NCBI GenBank assembly: GCA_001938995.1
Contig: MKZN01000003.1
Location: 62,001 to 126,000 of the forward strand
DNA: 64,000 nucleotides
Direction of reading: 5' to 3'
Source: Bacillus pumilus
GTDB taxonomy: Bacteria; Bacillota; Bacilli; Bacillales; Bacillaceae
Below are positions 19,426 to 29,744 of this stretch, one piece after another; within the stretch, counting starts at the first letter, position 1, and each line of letters starts with the position of its first letter. The notes beneath the pieces were generated by a model. The model did not search any database. It saw nothing but the letters and a program-made list of their open reading frames with translations, and was not told where the DNA came from. The translations under genes were made by a program, and so were the position numbers.

Positions 19426-19740
19426 TCAAGCAATCGAATCAATGACATCAACAATCATGCCAGTTTTTGCATCAATCATGACTTCGTACTGTTCAAGCTC
19501 ACCAAAGGCAGAGCGTGTAATGCCTGATTTGTATACATCAATTGTTTCACCATTTACGGTATATGGTTCTGGTACCGTATAAATCCAAGAGCCATCAATC
19601 GGGCCGCGCTGTTTAAAAGCTGATTTCACAATTTTTAATGCTTTTTCAGATGAGATATACGTAGGGAATAATACTTTTTTTACAACAATTGCAGCGGCTA
19701 CACCAATACCCGCACCAATCAGAACATGTTTTAACTTCAA
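19426..19740 (-). CDS. ytzB: PepSY-domain membrane-anchored protein YtzB
   Basis: A 104-residue protein with one N-terminal membrane segment (HVLIGAGIGVAAAIVVKKVL) followed by a PepSY-like domain (ISSEKALKIVKSAFKQRG ... YEVMIDAKTGMIVDVID). The TTG at 19740 follows GGAGGTG. PepSY domains are thought to inhibit or modulate proteases; the partner here is unknown. Confidence 0.75.
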   Translation of the reverse strand: MKLKHVLIGAGIGVAAAIVVKKVLFPTYISSEKALKIVKSAFKQRGPIDGSWIYTVPEPYTVNGETIDVYKSGITRSAFGELEQYEVMIDAKTGMIVDVIDSIA

Positions 19741-19941
19741 TGTGCTGCACCTCCGTATTGCTGTTTTTTCCATTATACAAAACTTGTCCATTGATGTTAA
19801 GGAATCCGAATACTTGAAAGCATATTCAAAAAATCTGGGGAGATACTTGGAAAACCGAAAGAATTCTTATAGTATAAAGTGAGTGTTGTTTTGATAGGAA
19901 TTGATAGGTGGTTATTACATAGAAACGAGGTAAACTGTCGT

Positions 19942-21015
19942 ATGAACGAAGAAACATTGTCGCTTTTCCGGAATTTAACAGAATTACAAGGGACGCCAGG
20001 TAATGAGCATCATGTGCGTGCTTTTATGAAAAAGGAGCTTGAGGCATATTCCGATAAACTGATTCAAGATCGTCTTGGCGGTGTGTTCGGTGTGCGGAAG
20101 GGTCCGGCAAACGCACCTAAAGTGATGGTGGCTGGTCATATGGATGAAGTGGGTTTTATGGTATCGTCTATTACCAAAAACGGAATGATTCGTTTTCAAA
20201 CACTTGGTGGCTGGTGGAGCCAGGTGATGTTGGCGCAGCGAGTGGATGTACATACAGATCATGGGCCAATACCTGGTGTTATCTCGAGTACACCTCCGCA
20301 TCTACTCACACCTGAACAAAAAAATAGACCTGTCAAACCTTCAGATATGCTCATTGACATTGGTGCTGATAGCGCAGAAGAGGCAAAAGAGTTTGGGGTC
20401 CGTCCTGGACAGCAAATTGTCCCTTCAACGGTCTTTACCCCAATGGCGAATCCCAAAAAGATTTTAGCGAAGGCATGGGATAATCGCTATGGCTGCGGGC
20501 TTGCCATTGAATTATTAAAAGAGCTAAAAGACGAAGCGCTCTCATGTCACCTGTATTCAGGTGCGACGGTTCAGGAGGAAGTCGGGCTTAGAGGGGCGCA
20601 AGTAGCCGCCAATCTTATTCAGCCGGATTTGTTCTTTGCTTTAGACGCGAGTCCTGCCAATGATGTGACGGGTGACAAAACCCAATTTGGACAACTTGGG
20701 CAAGGCGCACTACTACGGATCTTTGACCGAACCATGATTACACACAGAGGCATGAGGGAATTTGTACTAGATACGGCAGAAACGCATCACATTCCATACC
20801 AATACTTCGTATCACCGGGCGGTACGGATGCTGGACGAGTACATATCTCAAACCAAGGTGTACCGTCTGCTGTCATTGGCGTTTGCGCGCGTTATGTACA
20901 TACGAGCCATTCTATTTTGCATGTAGATGATTATGCGGCTGCAAAAGAGTTGATCGTCCGCCTTGTCAAAAGCTGTGATCAAAGCACTGTGGATGCCATT
21001 CATCAAAATGTTTAA
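19942..21015 (+). CDS. ytoP: M42-family aminopeptidase YtoP
   Basis: A 357-residue M42 metallopeptidase, probably a dodecameric cytoplasmic aminopeptidase of the glutamyl/deblocking kind. Two-metal ligands can be placed in [10 protein letters not shown] (His), [12 protein letters not shown] (Asp), [11 protein letters not shown] (catalytic and metal Glu), [10 protein letters not shown] and RYVHTSHS (His). The ATG at 19942 follows ACGAGGTAA and gives the B. subtilis length; the longer open frame begins in the promoter region. A terminator shared with ytoQ follows. Confidence 0.9.
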   Translation: MNEETLSLFRNLTELQGTPGNEHHVRAFMKKELEAYSDKLIQDRLGGVFGVRKGPANAPKVMVAGHMDEVGFMVSSITKNGMIRFQTLGGWWSQVMLAQRVDVHTDHGPIPGVISSTPPHLLTPEQKNRPVKPSDMLIDIGADSAEEAKEFGVRPGQQIVPSTVFTPMANPKKILAKAWDNRYGCGLAIELLKELKDEALSCHLYSGATVQEEVGLRGAQVAANLIQPDLFFALDASPANDVTGDKTQFGQLGQGALLRIFDRTMITHRGMREFVLDTAETHHIPYQYFVSPGGTDAGRVHISNQGVPSAVIGVCARYVHTSHSILHVDDYAAAKELIVRLVKSCDQSTVDAIHQNV

Positions 21016-21026
21016 TCGTGATAGAA

Positions 21027-21055
21027 AAGGCTGCTCCTAGAATCCGGGCAGCCTT
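21027..21055. terminator. Terminator between ytoP and ytoQ
   Basis: AAGGCTGC and GCAGCCTT form an 8-bp stem around a 13-base loop, followed by ACTTTTTT on the plus strand. Confidence 0.75.
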
Positions 21056-21061
21056 ACTTTT

Positions 21062-21508
21062 TTATTGCTGTTCAAAGACATAAGATAATGCTTTGATCGC
21101 TTGGTTCACTGTTTCAACCGTGATGCTTGCTTTGTTTGATAGTTCCTTTAACGGATGGTGCAGTTCTTTTGGGCGTATTAAAATGAGCGGTTTTCCTTTC
21201 GCGATGGCAGTTGATGCATCCATTGCGGTGTTCCACTGTTTATATTTCTCACCAAAACGGGCAATAACGACATCTGCCTTGTTTAATAAAATGTTGGTGC
21301 GAAAATTGTTCAAATCAGAAGCGGCATCATCTTTCAAAATGGCATTTGGCTGCTCTCCAAGAATGTCCTCGCCGATGTTGTCTGAACGATCATGATGTTC
21401 CATTGGACCAACGAAGGTGACGGGTAGCTTGAGTGATTGGCTTTTCTCCTTGATTTCATCACGCCACTGGCTGTGGATTTCTCCTGCTAAATAAACAGTT
21501 AATTGCAT
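21062..21508 (-). CDS. ytoQ: YtoQ family protein
   Basis: A 148-residue protein of the YtoQ family. The pattern VYLAGEIHSQWRDEI, LLNKADVVIARFG and WNTAMDASTAIAKGKPLI resembles the nucleoside 2-deoxyribosyltransferase-like fold, where such loops bind a nucleotide. The actual reaction is unknown. The ATG at 21508 follows AAGGAGGAG. It is a single-gene unit. Confidence 0.8.
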   Translation of the reverse strand: MQLTVYLAGEIHSQWRDEIKEKSQSLKLPVTFVGPMEHHDRSDNIGEDILGEQPNAILKDDAASDLNNFRTNILLNKADVVIARFGEKYKQWNTAMDASTAIAKGKPLILIRPKELHHPLKELSNKASITVETVNQAIKALSYVFEQQ

Positions 21509-21632
21509 AATGATCTCCTCCTTTTGAACAAACTTACTAAAGGTTTGCCCTGTTTCTCATCATGTTACACAAGAAGTGCTTGATAAAGCAAAAAAAATAT
21601 GATTATGATATTCATGGTAGAGACTATTATTC

Positions 21633-21655
21633 AACGAAAGAATACTACATATAAT
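21633..21655 (+). promoter_or_regulatory. Putative promoter for the EIIC-like gene
   Basis: TATAAT at 21650-21655 in the non-coding gap between ytoQ and the EIIC-like gene. The -35 is weak (TTATTC-like at 17 bases). It would start a transcript about 45 bases before the ATG and cover ytpP as well. Confidence 0.4.
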
Positions 21656-21707
21656 GGGAAGGACGGGCTCTTCGTCTTTCCTATGAGAAAGCGGGAAGAC
21701 GACGTTG

Positions 21708-22736
21708 ATGACTTATTTGAAAAGAAAGGGCATTTCTCTTTCGCCAAAGGTGTACTTTATAGATGCACTCTCTTATATGGCTTTAGGTCTATTTGCGACA
21801 TTAGTAGTAGGGCTTATTTTAAAAACAGCAGGCGGGTTGTTATCCCTCTCCCTCATCGTCGATATGGGGACGCTCGCCATGGGGCTCATGGGACCAGCGA
21901 TCGGCGTAGCCGTTGCCTATCGTTTGAATGCATCTCCCTTGATTATTTTTGCGAGCGTTGTCTCGGGAGCCGCTGGAGCGGAACTTGGAGGACCTGCTGG
22001 CAGCTTTGTGGCGGCGTTGATTGGTGTGGAACTAGGCAAGCTTGTTAGTGGTGAGACAAGAATCGATATTATCTTAACGCCACTTGTGACCATTCTCACT
22101 GGATTCCTCACTGCCGCTTTAATCGGACCAGGTATTCAGTCTATGATGACAGGGCTAGGCAAACTCATCATGTGGGGGACAGATCAAAGTCCGCTGATCA
22201 TGGGTATGCTTGTTTCGACCATTGTCGGACTCGCCCTCAGTTCACCGATCTCAAGTGCTGCGCTTGCGCTCATGCTTGATTTAAATGGAACAGCTGCAGG
22301 TGCTGCAACGATCGGCTGCTGCGCGCAAATGGTTGGCTTTGCGGCTGCAGGATTTAGAGAAAATCGTTTTGGTGGCCTCGCTGCTGTTGGCATCGGGACG
22401 TCAAAACTACAGCTACCGAACATTGTCAAAAATCCACTCATCTTAATCCCGCCGACAATTGCGGGGATCATTCTTGCACCTATTGGTATTATTGCTTTTG
22501 GTATGGTCAATAATGCGGCAGGAGCGGGTATGGGCACTAGTGGTTTTGTCGGACAATTAATGACACTGACGGTGATGGGATTTCATTCACACGTTTTCCT
22601 AGCGATTGCACTCTTGCATATCGTTGGTCCAGCCGTGATTAGTTTGGTAGTATCAGAATGGATGAGAAAAAAAGGCTATATTCAATTCGGAGATTTAACG
22701 ATACAAACTGGAGGAATCAAACATGAAAAAAATTGA
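21708..22736 (+). CDS. PfoR-like PTS EIIC-type membrane protein (PF13303 family)
   Basis: A 342-residue membrane protein with about ten segments, rich in Gly and Ala, matching the PTS_EIIC_2 family that includes Clostridium PfoR. Typical stretches are [20 protein letters not shown] and [20 protein letters not shown]. No EIIA or EIIB domain or gene is nearby, so sugar transport by a phosphotransferase mechanism is doubtful. The start is ATG at 21708 after a poor site (GGGAAG). The 3' end overlaps the ytpP start by 14 bases, an unusually tight link to a thioredoxin. Confidence 0.75.
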   Translation: MTYLKRKGISLSPKVYFIDALSYMALGLFATLVVGLILKTAGGLLSLSLIVDMGTLAMGLMGPAIGVAVAYRLNASPLIIFASVVSGAAGAELGGPAGSFVAALIGVELGKLVSGETRIDIILTPLVTILTGFLTAALIGPGIQSMMTGLGKLIMWGTDQSPLIMGMLVSTIVGLALSSPISSAALALMLDLNGTAAGAATIGCCAQMVGFAAAGFRENRFGGLAAVGIGTSKLQLPNIVKNPLILIPPTIAGIILAPIGIIAFGMVNNAAGAGMGTSGFVGQLMTLTVMGFHSHVFLAIALLHIVGPAVISLVVSEWMRKKGYIQFGDLTIQTGGIKHEKN

Positions 22737-23043
22737 ATCTAATGAAGAATTACAAAAAGTGATTCAAGAAGACTTAACTGTATTACTATTTTCAGCTGAC
22801 TGGTGCCCAGACTGCACATTTATTGAACCGTTCTTGCCAGAGCTTGAAGCGAACTATCCAGAATTTGAATACTTCTATGTCGATAGAGATCAGTTTATAG
22901 ATACTTGTGCAGAGTGGGACATTTACGGCATCCCAAGCTTTTTAGTCTTTAAAAACGGACAAGAGATCAACCGTTTTGTCAGCAAAGACCGTAAGACAAA
23001 GGAAGAGATTGAAGCATTTTTGACAGATTCTCTTGCAAAATAA
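22723..23043 (+). CDS. ytpP: Thioredoxin-like protein YtpP
   Basis: A 106-residue thioredoxin-fold protein with the active site WCPDC (Cys28 and Cys31) and the cis-proline in YGIPSFLVF. It should act in the cytoplasm as a thiol oxidoreductase; the CPDC motif differs from the CGPC of TrxA. It begins inside the end of the EIIC-like gene and is followed by ytpQ and ytpR, so the four genes probably form one operon. Confidence 0.87.
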   Translation: MKKIESNEELQKVIQEDLTVLLFSADWCPDCTFIEPFLPELEANYPEFEYFYVDRDQFIDTCAEWDIYGIPSFLVFKNGQEINRFVSKDRKTKEEIEAFLTDSLAK

Positions 23044-23062
23044 ACGAAAGGAGAGTCTATAG

Positions 23063-23875
23063 ATGGCGAAAATGACATCAAGACAGCTTGCCAATGAATT
23101 GAAAAGTCGTCTTGTCAATGACAGCTGGTCACACCAGTTTGATCGGGAAAAAGACACACTTCGTATAGAAGATAAACAAACAGGTAAAGGCATCACGCTT
23201 GAACTACCGCCTATTATTGCCAAATGGGAAGTAAAACCTGATGAAACACTGGATGAAATGGTTTATTATGTGAAAGAGGCATTGAGCGCAATGAAAGGCG
23301 AAGGCCAACACATATCCGGCAAAGAGAAGCAAATCTATCCTGTCATTCGTTCGACTTCCTTTCCAGAGACATCAAGTGATGAGATTCCGCTTGTCTTTGA
23401 TGAGCATACAGCTGAAACAAGAATCTATTATGCGCTTGACCTTGGAAGCACCTACAGGTTAATTGATGAAAATATGCTTCAAAAGGAAAACTGGACAAGA
23501 GAAAGAATCCGGGAAACCGCAAGCTTTAATGTCCGGTCGCTAGAAAGCGTTGTAAAAATGGATGAGGTAGCAGGTAACCTGTTTTATTTCTTCCGTGCAA
23601 ATGATGGCTATGATGCAAGCAGACTGCTAAATGAATCCATTTTACAAGAATACGCACAAAAAATAGAAGGGCAGATGGCGATATCTGTACCTCATCAAGA
23701 TGTGCTCATTATTGCAGATATTCGCAATGAATCAGGTTATGATATTTTAGGACAAATGTCGATGAGCTTCTTCGCAAGCGGGACAGTTCCGATTACCGCG
23801 TTGTCATTTTTATATGACGAGGGCAAGCTTGAACCGATCTTTATCCTTGCGAAAAGCAGACCAAAACAGCAGTAG
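23063..23875 (+). CDS. ytpQ: DUF1444 family protein YtpQ
   Basis: A 270-residue soluble protein of the DUF1444 family, recognised from [14 protein letters not shown], the central [11 protein letters not shown] and [21 protein letters not shown]. Conserved in Bacillales between ytpP and ytpR; the molecular function is not known. The ATG at 23063 follows AAAGGAGAG. Confidence 0.85.
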   Translation: MAKMTSRQLANELKSRLVNDSWSHQFDREKDTLRIEDKQTGKGITLELPPIIAKWEVKPDETLDEMVYYVKEALSAMKGEGQHISGKEKQIYPVIRSTSFPETSSDEIPLVFDEHTAETRIYYALDLGSTYRLIDENMLQKENWTRERIRETASFNVRSLESVVKMDEVAGNLFYFFRANDGYDASRLLNESILQEYAQKIEGQMAISVPHQDVLIIADIRNESGYDILGQMSMSFFASGTVPITALSFLYDEGKLEPIFILAKSRPKQQ

Positions 23876-23891
23876 AAGGGAATTTTGAAGA

Positions 23892-24497
23892 ATGAATGTT
23901 TTTTATAATGCAGAAGGTGTGGGCGATACACTCCTCATTTCACTGAAAGATGTGACAAGAGACGAAGTAGGGTATGAGACGTTTGGAGATGTGGTGAGAA
24001 TCTTCAATCAAGAAACGAAAGAAACAACAGGCTTTAATATCTTCAATGCATCGACTTATATGAAAATTGAAGACAATGGGTCTGTCCCGTTATCTGAAAC
24101 GTTTGTTCAAGACTTGAATGAAATCTTAAACCGCAATGGTATCAGTGAAACATTGACTGTCGATCTATCACCGAAGTTTGTGGTTGGCTATGTAAAAGAA
24201 AAAGAAAAGCACCCTAATGCTGATAAATTAAACATTTGCCAAGTAGATGTCGGCGAAGAAACGTTGCAAATCGTGTGCGGTGCACCAAACGTAGATCAAG
24301 GTCAATATGTCGTGGTGGCAAAGGTTGGCGCAGTGATGCCTAGCGGTTTGGTGATCAAAGATGCTGAGCTGAGAGGTGTACCATCAAGTGGTATGATTTG
24401 TTCAGCAAAAGAATTAGATCTTCCTGATGCACCAACTGAAAAAGGCATCCTTGTACTAGAAGGTAGCCACAAAGCTGGAGAGCCCTTTAACGGATAA
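23892..24497 (+). CDS. ytpR: tRNA-binding (EMAP-II-like) domain protein YtpR
   Basis: A 201-residue protein. After an N-terminal domain of about 90 residues comes an OB-fold tRNA-binding domain, like the extension of PheT and Met[30 protein letters not shown] and [14 protein letters not shown]. It probably binds tRNA or RNA; no catalytic function is visible. It ends the ytpPQR operon at a palindromic terminator. Confidence 0.87.
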   Translation: MNVFYNAEGVGDTLLISLKDVTRDEVGYETFGDVVRIFNQETKETTGFNIFNASTYMKIEDNGSVPLSETFVQDLNEILNRNGISETLTVDLSPKFVVGYVKEKEKHPNADKLNICQVDVGEETLQIVCGAPNVDQGQYVVVAKVGAVMPSGLVIKDAELRGVPSSGMICSAKELDLPDAPTEKGILVLEGSHKAGEPFNG

Positions 24498-24540
24498 CCT
24501 CCCATAAACGGGCACATATGAGCGAAGACTGTGTTATACC

Positions 24541-24574
24541 AAAGTCACTAAGTACGTACTTAGTGACTTTTTTT
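24541..24574. terminator. Palindromic terminator after ytpR
   Basis: A 30-base perfect palindrome (15-base arms beginning AAAGTCACTAAGTAC) with no designed loop, then four more T. In RNA the central bases would open to form the loop. Confidence 0.85.
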
Positions 24575-24692
24575 CATGTGCAACAGGATGAACAGACGAT
24601 AAGCGGCACTTTTCTCGATTTTCTGCAAGAAAAAGCAATGGTATACTAAAAATCGCCCAAGAAAACGCAAGGGGAGTTAAAGTGAGTGATAA

Positions 24693-27479
24693 ATGATGAG
24701 TTGGTTAGATAAATTTTTCAGTGTATTTTTAGGAGAAGAGAAGAAAGAAGAAAAGGCTGATAAGCCACAAGAAGCATCTGTGCCAAAGCAGTCATCTTTT
24801 GAACAAAATAAAGAATATAAAAAGATTGAAGAGACAAAAGTTTATTATGAATACCCAAAAGGCAACTTCCGTTTTCCTTTAGTTCCAGATGAACCAAGAC
24901 GAGAAGGGGCTCACGCGCAGCAGAGACCGGGAGTCCGTCAAAGTAAACCAAAAATAAAACAGACAATCCAGCCTGACGTCAAAAAAAAGCCATTTAAAAC
25001 AGAAGAGATTCCTTCACCGATTTTTGGCTACCATCAGGACATGCGCCCGAAACAAACGAAGAAAGAAGCAGCCTCTGTTCAATTCAAATCAACAAAAGAA
25101 ACGACACATCGAGTGACGCTTTTATCAGAAGAAGCAGAGCGTGAACGGAATATCAGACAGCAAATGAACATCCCGTCAATTCGAAAAGAAAACCGCAACA
25201 CCGAGACTTATTCTACTCCTGCAAAGGAAAAAGTAGATATGGAACCAGTTGAGATAACGCCATTCGCTTTGCAAGAAGAACTGGCTTATCAGGATCACGT
25301 TCAATCGACGATGGAGCGCTTAAATGACGAGCCATTCATTCAAGGAGACGACAACGATCCTGTTTTAACAAAGCCTGAAGAGAACCTTCAGCAAGAACAA
25401 CAAGAGCATGTACCCGAACATGAACCATTACAGAACATAAACGAACAAGAGACAATTGAAACGGACAATGAGTCAGTGGATGAGCCGGAAAATGTTGTGG
25501 AAGTGAAAATGCTAAAACCTACGCCATCTGCCATTGAAATGGAAATAGAAACTCCAGGCGATGAAGAGGCAGTAAAAGAAGAAATCACAGCAGATAAGTC
25601 TGGGTACATAGAGGTCGCTCCTGCTGACACACCACCAGCCATTGAAATGGAAATAGAAATTCCAGTCGAGGAAGAGGCAGTAAAAGAAGATATTACAGCA
25701 GATACGACTGAGAACACAGAAATCGCTCATGAAGAGACGCAAGAAGAAGTGCCGGCAGTAGCATCCGAAGAAACGAAGCCACCTAGTAACGACCTGCAAC
25801 ATGATCAATACACGGTAGAAGAAGAAGTTAAAGACGATCAAGCTACAGCAGAACAAGTAACAGATGAACTGAAGAGCTCCGAGCCAGCAGAGAGCACAAA
25901 TGATTCGTCCGAACAACAAGAAACACCGCATCATGTGATACAAGAGGAAGTAACGCATATGTCATCACAGCCGAAGCGTTCAGGCAGTCAAACATCAACG
26001 GTGCCATTTAACGTCATGATGCTAAAAAGTGACCAACGTGTACAGAATCAGAAACAAGCGTCAGATCGACAAGGATACGTATTTCCTAGTTTGGCTCTTT
26101 TAGATGTGCCGCCCGCACAAAAAGAAGAGGACGGGACATGGGTGAATGAACGGAAAGATCTCCTTAACGCCACTTTGAAGAATTTCAACGTGAAGGCAAG
26201 CGTAGTCCATGTCACACAAGGACCGGCTGTGACAAGATTTGAAGTGCATCCTGAACCAGGCGTGAAAGTGAACAAAATCACGAATCTGTCAGATGATATT
26301 AAACTCAGTTTGTCAGCAAAAGATATCCGAATTGAAGCACCAATTCCAGGTAAGAACACGATCGGAATTGAAGTGCCGAATCTGCGCAGTAAAATGGTAT
26401 TTCTAAGAGAAATGATCAGGAGCAGTGCATTTAGAGACAATCCTTCACCTCTAACAGCGGCGCTCGGATTAGATATTTCTGGCCAGCCTGTAGTGGTTGA
26501 CCTGCAAAAGATGCCGCATGGCTTAATCGCCGGTGCGACTGGCTCCGGAAAAAGTGTATGCATCAATACAATCCTAGTGAGTTTGATGTTTAAAGCGTCT
26601 CCAGATGAAGTGAAAATGCTCTTAATTGACCCGAAAATGGTGGAACTAGCTCCTTATAATCACATCCCGCATCTTGTGAGTCCTGTGATAACAGATGCTA
26701 AGACAGCTACTGCTGCTCTCAAATGGGTAGTCGATGAAATGGAGAGACGCTATGAACTGTTTGCTCACTCCGGTGTCAGAGACATGAAACGATTCAATGA
26801 GCTCGTGAAAGAAAAACAAATGGGCGAAAAACTACCTTATCTTGTCGTTGTCATTGATGAGCTTGCTGATTTAATGATGGTCGCCCCTAATGAAGTAGAA
26901 GAAAGCATTTGCCGTATTGCACAAAAAGCAAGAGCATGCGGAATCCATTTGCTAATTGCAACACAAAGACCGTCGGTTGACGTGATTACAGGACTGATTA
27001 AAGCCAATATCCCAACAAGAATTGCTTTCTCTGTCTCCAGTCAGATCGATTCAAGAACCATTATTGACATGGCAGGTGCAGAAAAGCTTCTAGGAAAAGG
27101 AGACATGCTCTTTTTAGAAAATGGTTCTGGCAAGCCGACAAGGCTGCAAGGAAACTTTGTGTCAGACCGCGAGATCGATCAAGTGGTCGCCCATGTTAGA
27201 AAACAAAGTAAGCCGGTATTCCTTTTCGAACAAGAAGAATTGATGCTACAAGGTTCTGCGATTACAGACGAAGACGAATTGTTTGTAGATGCCTGCCGAT
27301 TTGCAATAGAGCAAAATAGTGCAAGTACATCTAGTTTGCAAAGAAGATTTAGAATTGGCTACAACCGGGCAGCACGACTGATTGACATGATGGAACGTGA
27401 AGGAATGATTTCCGGTGCGAAGGGCAGCAAACCTAGAGAAGTCCTCATGACACTGAGTGATTTAGAACAATTGATCTAA
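24693..27479 (+). CDS. sftA: SftA, FtsK/SpoIIIE-family DNA translocase
   Basis: A 928-residue soluble relative of SpoIIIE that clears DNA from the closing division septum. Residues 1 to about 470 form a long acidic linker without membrane segments, which separates SftA from SpoIIIE. Then come the FtsK alpha/beta motor with Walker A GATGSGKSVCIN (near residue 615) and Walker B VVVIDELADLMM (near 722), and the C-terminal winged-helix gamma domain (FRIGYNRAARLIDMMEREGMI) that reads polarity sequences. The linker includes a 36-residue repeat. ATG at 24693 or 24696; the latter gives 927 residues. Confidence 0.92.
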   Translation: MMSWLDKFFSVFLGEEKKEEKADKPQEASVPKQSSFEQNKEYKKIEETKVYYEYPKGNFRFPLVPDEPRREGAHAQQRPGVRQSKPKIKQTIQPDVKKKPFKTEEIPSPIFGYHQDMRPKQTKKEAASVQFKSTKETTHRVTLLSEEAERERNIRQQMNIPSIRKENRNTETYSTPAKEKVDMEPVEITPFALQEELAYQDHVQSTMERLNDEPFIQGDDNDPVLTKPEENLQQEQQEHVPEHEPLQNINEQETIETDNESVDEPENVVEVKMLKPTPSAIEMEIETPGDEEAVKEEITADKSGYIEVAPADTPPAIEMEIEIPVEEEAVKEDITADTTENTEIAHEETQEEVPAVASEETKPPSNDLQHDQYTVEEEVKDDQATAEQVTDELKSSEPAESTNDSSEQQETPHHVIQEEVTHMSSQPKRSGSQTSTVPFNVMMLKSDQRVQNQKQASDRQGYVFPSLALLDVPPAQKEEDGTWVNERKDLLNATLKNFNVKASVVHVTQGPAVTRFEVHPEPGVKVNKITNLSDDIKLSLSAKDIRIEAPIPGKNTIGIEVPNLRSKMVFLREMIRSSAFRDNPSPLTAALGLDISGQPVVVDLQKMPHGLIAGATGSGKSVCINTILVSLMFKASPDEVKMLLIDPKMVELAPYNHIPHLVSPVITDAKTATAALKWVVDEMERRYELFAHSGVRDMKRFNELVKEKQMGEKLPYLVVVIDELADLMMVAPNEVEESICRIAQKARACGIHLLIATQRPSVDVITGLIKANIPTRIAFSVSSQIDSRTIIDMAGAEKLLGKGDMLFLENGSGKPTRLQGNFVSDREIDQVVAHVRKQSKPVFLFEQEELMLQGSAITDEDELFVDACRFAIEQNSASTSSLQRRFRIGYNRAARLIDMMEREGMISGAKGSKPREVLMTLSDLEQLI
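25530..25703 (+). repeat. Imperfect 108-base repeat within the sftA linker
   Basis: Two copies (25530-25595 and 25638-25703), 108 bases or 36 codons apart, encode AIEMEIETPGDEEAVKEEIT and AIEMEIEIPVEEEAVKEDIT. The copies are nearly identical in DNA, suggesting a recent in-frame duplication. Confidence 0.85.
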
Positions 27480-27779
27480 ATAAACCGCTTCTTTTTTTTG
27501 ATAAACATGGTATGATAGCACATAGGTGCAATTTTGTAATTGGACACCTTTCGCATGCCTGTATGAGTGCTTTTTATGGAAAATGAGATGAAACAGGTGT
27601 TAGAAATGGGAAAGTTGTCGGATACTATTCATAGTTAATATTGATTAGAATAGGAAGATCGGAAAAAATCTTTATATGGAGATGCGACTGTGATCAACTA
27701 GAGACGAAAATCACAAGTTGCAAATTGACATGAGCGTCATATACTGTAAGTCAGATAGACGTTTGTTGGAGGTACAATT
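27480..27779. other. Gap between sftA and murC
   Basis: These 300 AT-rich bases contain no convincing gene and no strong terminator for sftA. TATGAT at 27512-27517 with a weak TTCTTT element 16 bases upstream, and TTGACA at 27726-27731 without a matching -10, are the only promoter-like words. murC expression must start in here. Confidence 0.4.
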
Positions 27780-29078
27780 ATGACTGTTTATCATTTTGTT
27801 GGAATAAAAGGGACAGGTATGAGTCCACTGGCCCAAATTCTTCATGATACTGGGTATACTGTCCAAGGATCGGATATCGAAAAACATATTTTTACACAAA
27901 AAGCATTAGAAGAAAGAAATATCAACATACTCCCATTTGACCCGGATAATATTCAACCAGGCATGACGGTAATTGCAGGAAATGCGTTTCCTGATACGCA
28001 TCCTGAGATTGAGCGTGCTCTTTCTGAAGGGATTCCTGTCATTCGCTATCACAAATTCCTTGGTGAATACATGGATTCATTTACAAACGTCGCGATCACC
28101 GGGGCACATGGCAAAACATCGACAACAGGACTGCTTGCGCATGTGATGCAATCTGCAAAGCCTACTTCGTATTTAATCGGTGACGGATCTGGGATGGGGA
28201 AAGAAAATAGCGAGTACTTTGTATTTGAAGCGTGCGAATACCGCAGACATTTTCTCAGCTATCACCCAGACTATGCAATCATGACCAATATTGATTTTGA
28301 TCACCCAGATTATTTCTCGGATATTGATGACGTATTTGATGCGTTTCAAAACATGGCGCTACAAGTGAAAAAAGCCATTATCGCTTGTGGAGACGATGAG
28401 CATTTGCTGAAGATACAAGCAAAAGTGCCTGTTGTGTATTACGGATTAAATGAAGAAAATGATTTTCAAGCAAGAAATGTTGTGAAAAATACAGAAGGTA
28501 CGACATTTGATGTCTTTGTAAGAAATACGTTTTATGATACCTTCTATATTCCTGCATACGGCAACCATAACATTCTCAACTCTTTAGCGGTGATTGCATT
28601 ATGTCATTATGAAGCCATTGACGTTGAGTTGATTAAAGGGGCATTAACGACCTTTGGTGGTGTGAAGCGACGCTTTAATGAAAAAGTGGTGGGTGAACAA
28701 GTACTCATTGACGATTATGCGCATCATCCAACAGAAATTGAGGTAACCATTGAGGCTGCCCGTCAAAAGTATCCAGAGCGTGATATTGTGGCTGTCTTCC
28801 AGCCGCACACCTTTACACGTACACAGCAGTTCTTAACGGAATTTGCAGATAGCTTAAAGAAGGCTGATTATGTGTACCTGTGTGATATCTTTGGGTCGGC
28901 TCGTGAGAACATTGGAAAACTGAGCATTGAGGATTTACGCGGAAAAATTCCGCAAGCACAGTTGATTGATGAGGATGATACGTCTGTGCTGAAAGCGCAT
29001 CAGGACGCTATTTTGATCTTTATGGGAGCAGGAGATATTCAAAAATATCTACGTGCATATGAGAAGGTCGCTGTCTAA
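27780..29078 (+). CDS. murC: UDP-N-acetylmuramate-L-alanine ligase MurC
   Basis: A 432-residue Mur ligase that joins L-alanine to UDP-MurNAc, the first amino-acid step in peptidoglycan synthesis. Seen are the N-terminal UDP-binding loop [11 protein letters not shown], the ATP loop [12 protein letters not shown] (near residue 107), ACEYRRHFL with the carbamylated-Lys-region equivalent, and [10 protein letters not shown] (near 320). Length equals that of the B. subtilis enzyme. ATG at 27780 follows TTGGAGGTAC. Monocistronic, with a terminator. Confidence 0.95.
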   Translation: MTVYHFVGIKGTGMSPLAQILHDTGYTVQGSDIEKHIFTQKALEERNINILPFDPDNIQPGMTVIAGNAFPDTHPEIERALSEGIPVIRYHKFLGEYMDSFTNVAITGAHGKTSTTGLLAHVMQSAKPTSYLIGDGSGMGKENSEYFVFEACEYRRHFLSYHPDYAIMTNIDFDHPDYFSDIDDVFDAFQNMALQVKKAIIACGDDEHLLKIQAKVPVVYYGLNEENDFQARNVVKNTEGTTFDVFVRNTFYDTFYIPAYGNHNILNSLAVIALCHYEAIDVELIKGALTTFGGVKRRFNEKVVGEQVLIDDYAHHPTEIEVTIEAARQKYPERDIVAVFQPHTFTRTQQFLTEFADSLKKADYVYLCDIFGSARENIGKLSIEDLRGKIPQAQLIDEDDTSVLKAHQDAILIFMGAGDIQKYLRAYEKVAV

Positions 29079-29086
29079 ATAATTGT

Positions 29087-29115
29087 AAAAGTGCCGTGAT
29101 CATCGGCACTTTTTT
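29087..29115 (+). terminator. Terminator after murC
   Basis: AAAAGTGCCG and CGGCACTTTT form a perfect 10-bp stem around a 7-base loop, with a T tail. Confidence 0.88.
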
Positions 29116-29182
29116 CGTATGAATAAAATGTGACAAAGGCGTTAAATCTGTAGAAATCTGCCGCTTTTTTCGTTCGCTGTGG

Positions 29183-29209
29183 ACAGGAATTAGCGAATAA
29201 GTGTAGAAT
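29183..29209 (+). promoter_or_regulatory. Sigma-H promoter of ytxGHJ
   Basis: ACAGGAATT (29183-29191), an 11-base spacer and GTAGAAT (29203-29209) match the sigma-H pattern (RnAGGAwWW, 11-12 bases, RnnGAAT) at every specified base. B. subtilis ytxGHJ is known to use sigma H and sigma B. Confidence 0.8.
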
Positions 29210-29237
29210 TATTATTCAATCGGTCATTCTAGGCGAT

Positions 29238-29263
29238 GTTTGAATGATACAACGAGAGGGTAA
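29238..29263 (+). promoter_or_regulatory. Sigma-B promoter of ytxGHJ
   Basis: GTTTGA (29238-29243), a 14-base spacer and GGGTAA (29258-29263) match the sigma-B pattern (GTTTAA, 12-15 bases, GGGTAT). It lies just downstream of the sigma-H promoter and 35 bases before ytxG. Confidence 0.8.
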
Positions 29264-29298
29264 TGAACTGAATATGCCCGCAGCAAAGGAGGTATCAG

Positions 29299-29718
29299 AT
29301 GATTACAATTTTATATCTAAGCGTTGCACTTATCGCAATTGCTTTCCTCATTCTTGTCATCTACTTGTCCAAAACATTAAAATCCGTACAACTGACATTA
29401 AAGAATGTCGCTTCAACTTTAGAAGGTCTAGAAGGACAGATGAAAGGCATCACCACAGAGACAGAACAGTTGCTACATAAGACGAATCAGCTTGCTGAAG
29501 ATATTCAAGACAAATCGGCAAAACTCAACACAGTTGTAGATGCTGTGCAGGGAATTGGCGGCTCGATCAACCAATTTAATACAAGCATTAAGCAGGCAGC
29601 TGGAGCGGTTTCTTCATCCGTTGAAAGAAATCAAGAAAAAGTCTCGGATGTTGTGAGCTGGAGTAACGCAGCACTTGAAATTTATAAAAAATGGAAAGTT
29701 CGCAAAAATCAACAATAA
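29299..29718 (+). CDS. ytxG: General stress protein YtxG (DUF948)
   Basis: A 139-residue protein with one N-terminal membrane helix ([20 protein letters not shown]) followed by an amphipathic coiled-coil region ([20 protein letters not shown]) typical of DUF948. First gene of the ytxGHJ operon, preceded by AAAGGAGG. Induced by general stress and at entry into stationary phase according to the two promoters. No biochemical role is known. Confidence 0.88.
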   Translation: MITILYLSVALIAIAFLILVIYLSKTLKSVQLTLKNVASTLEGLEGQMKGITTETEQLLHKTNQLAEDIQDKSAKLNTVVDAVQGIGGSINQFNTSIKQAAGAVSSSVERNQEKVSDVVSWSNAALEIYKKWKVRKNQQ

Positions 29719-29744
29719 ACCCATTTCGCATAGGAGGAATAATC

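Noticed and set aside
21599..22048. 149-residue frame overlapping the EIIC-like gene
   Set aside because: It is an out-of-frame shadow of the membrane protein gene and has Arg-rich, non-family sequence.
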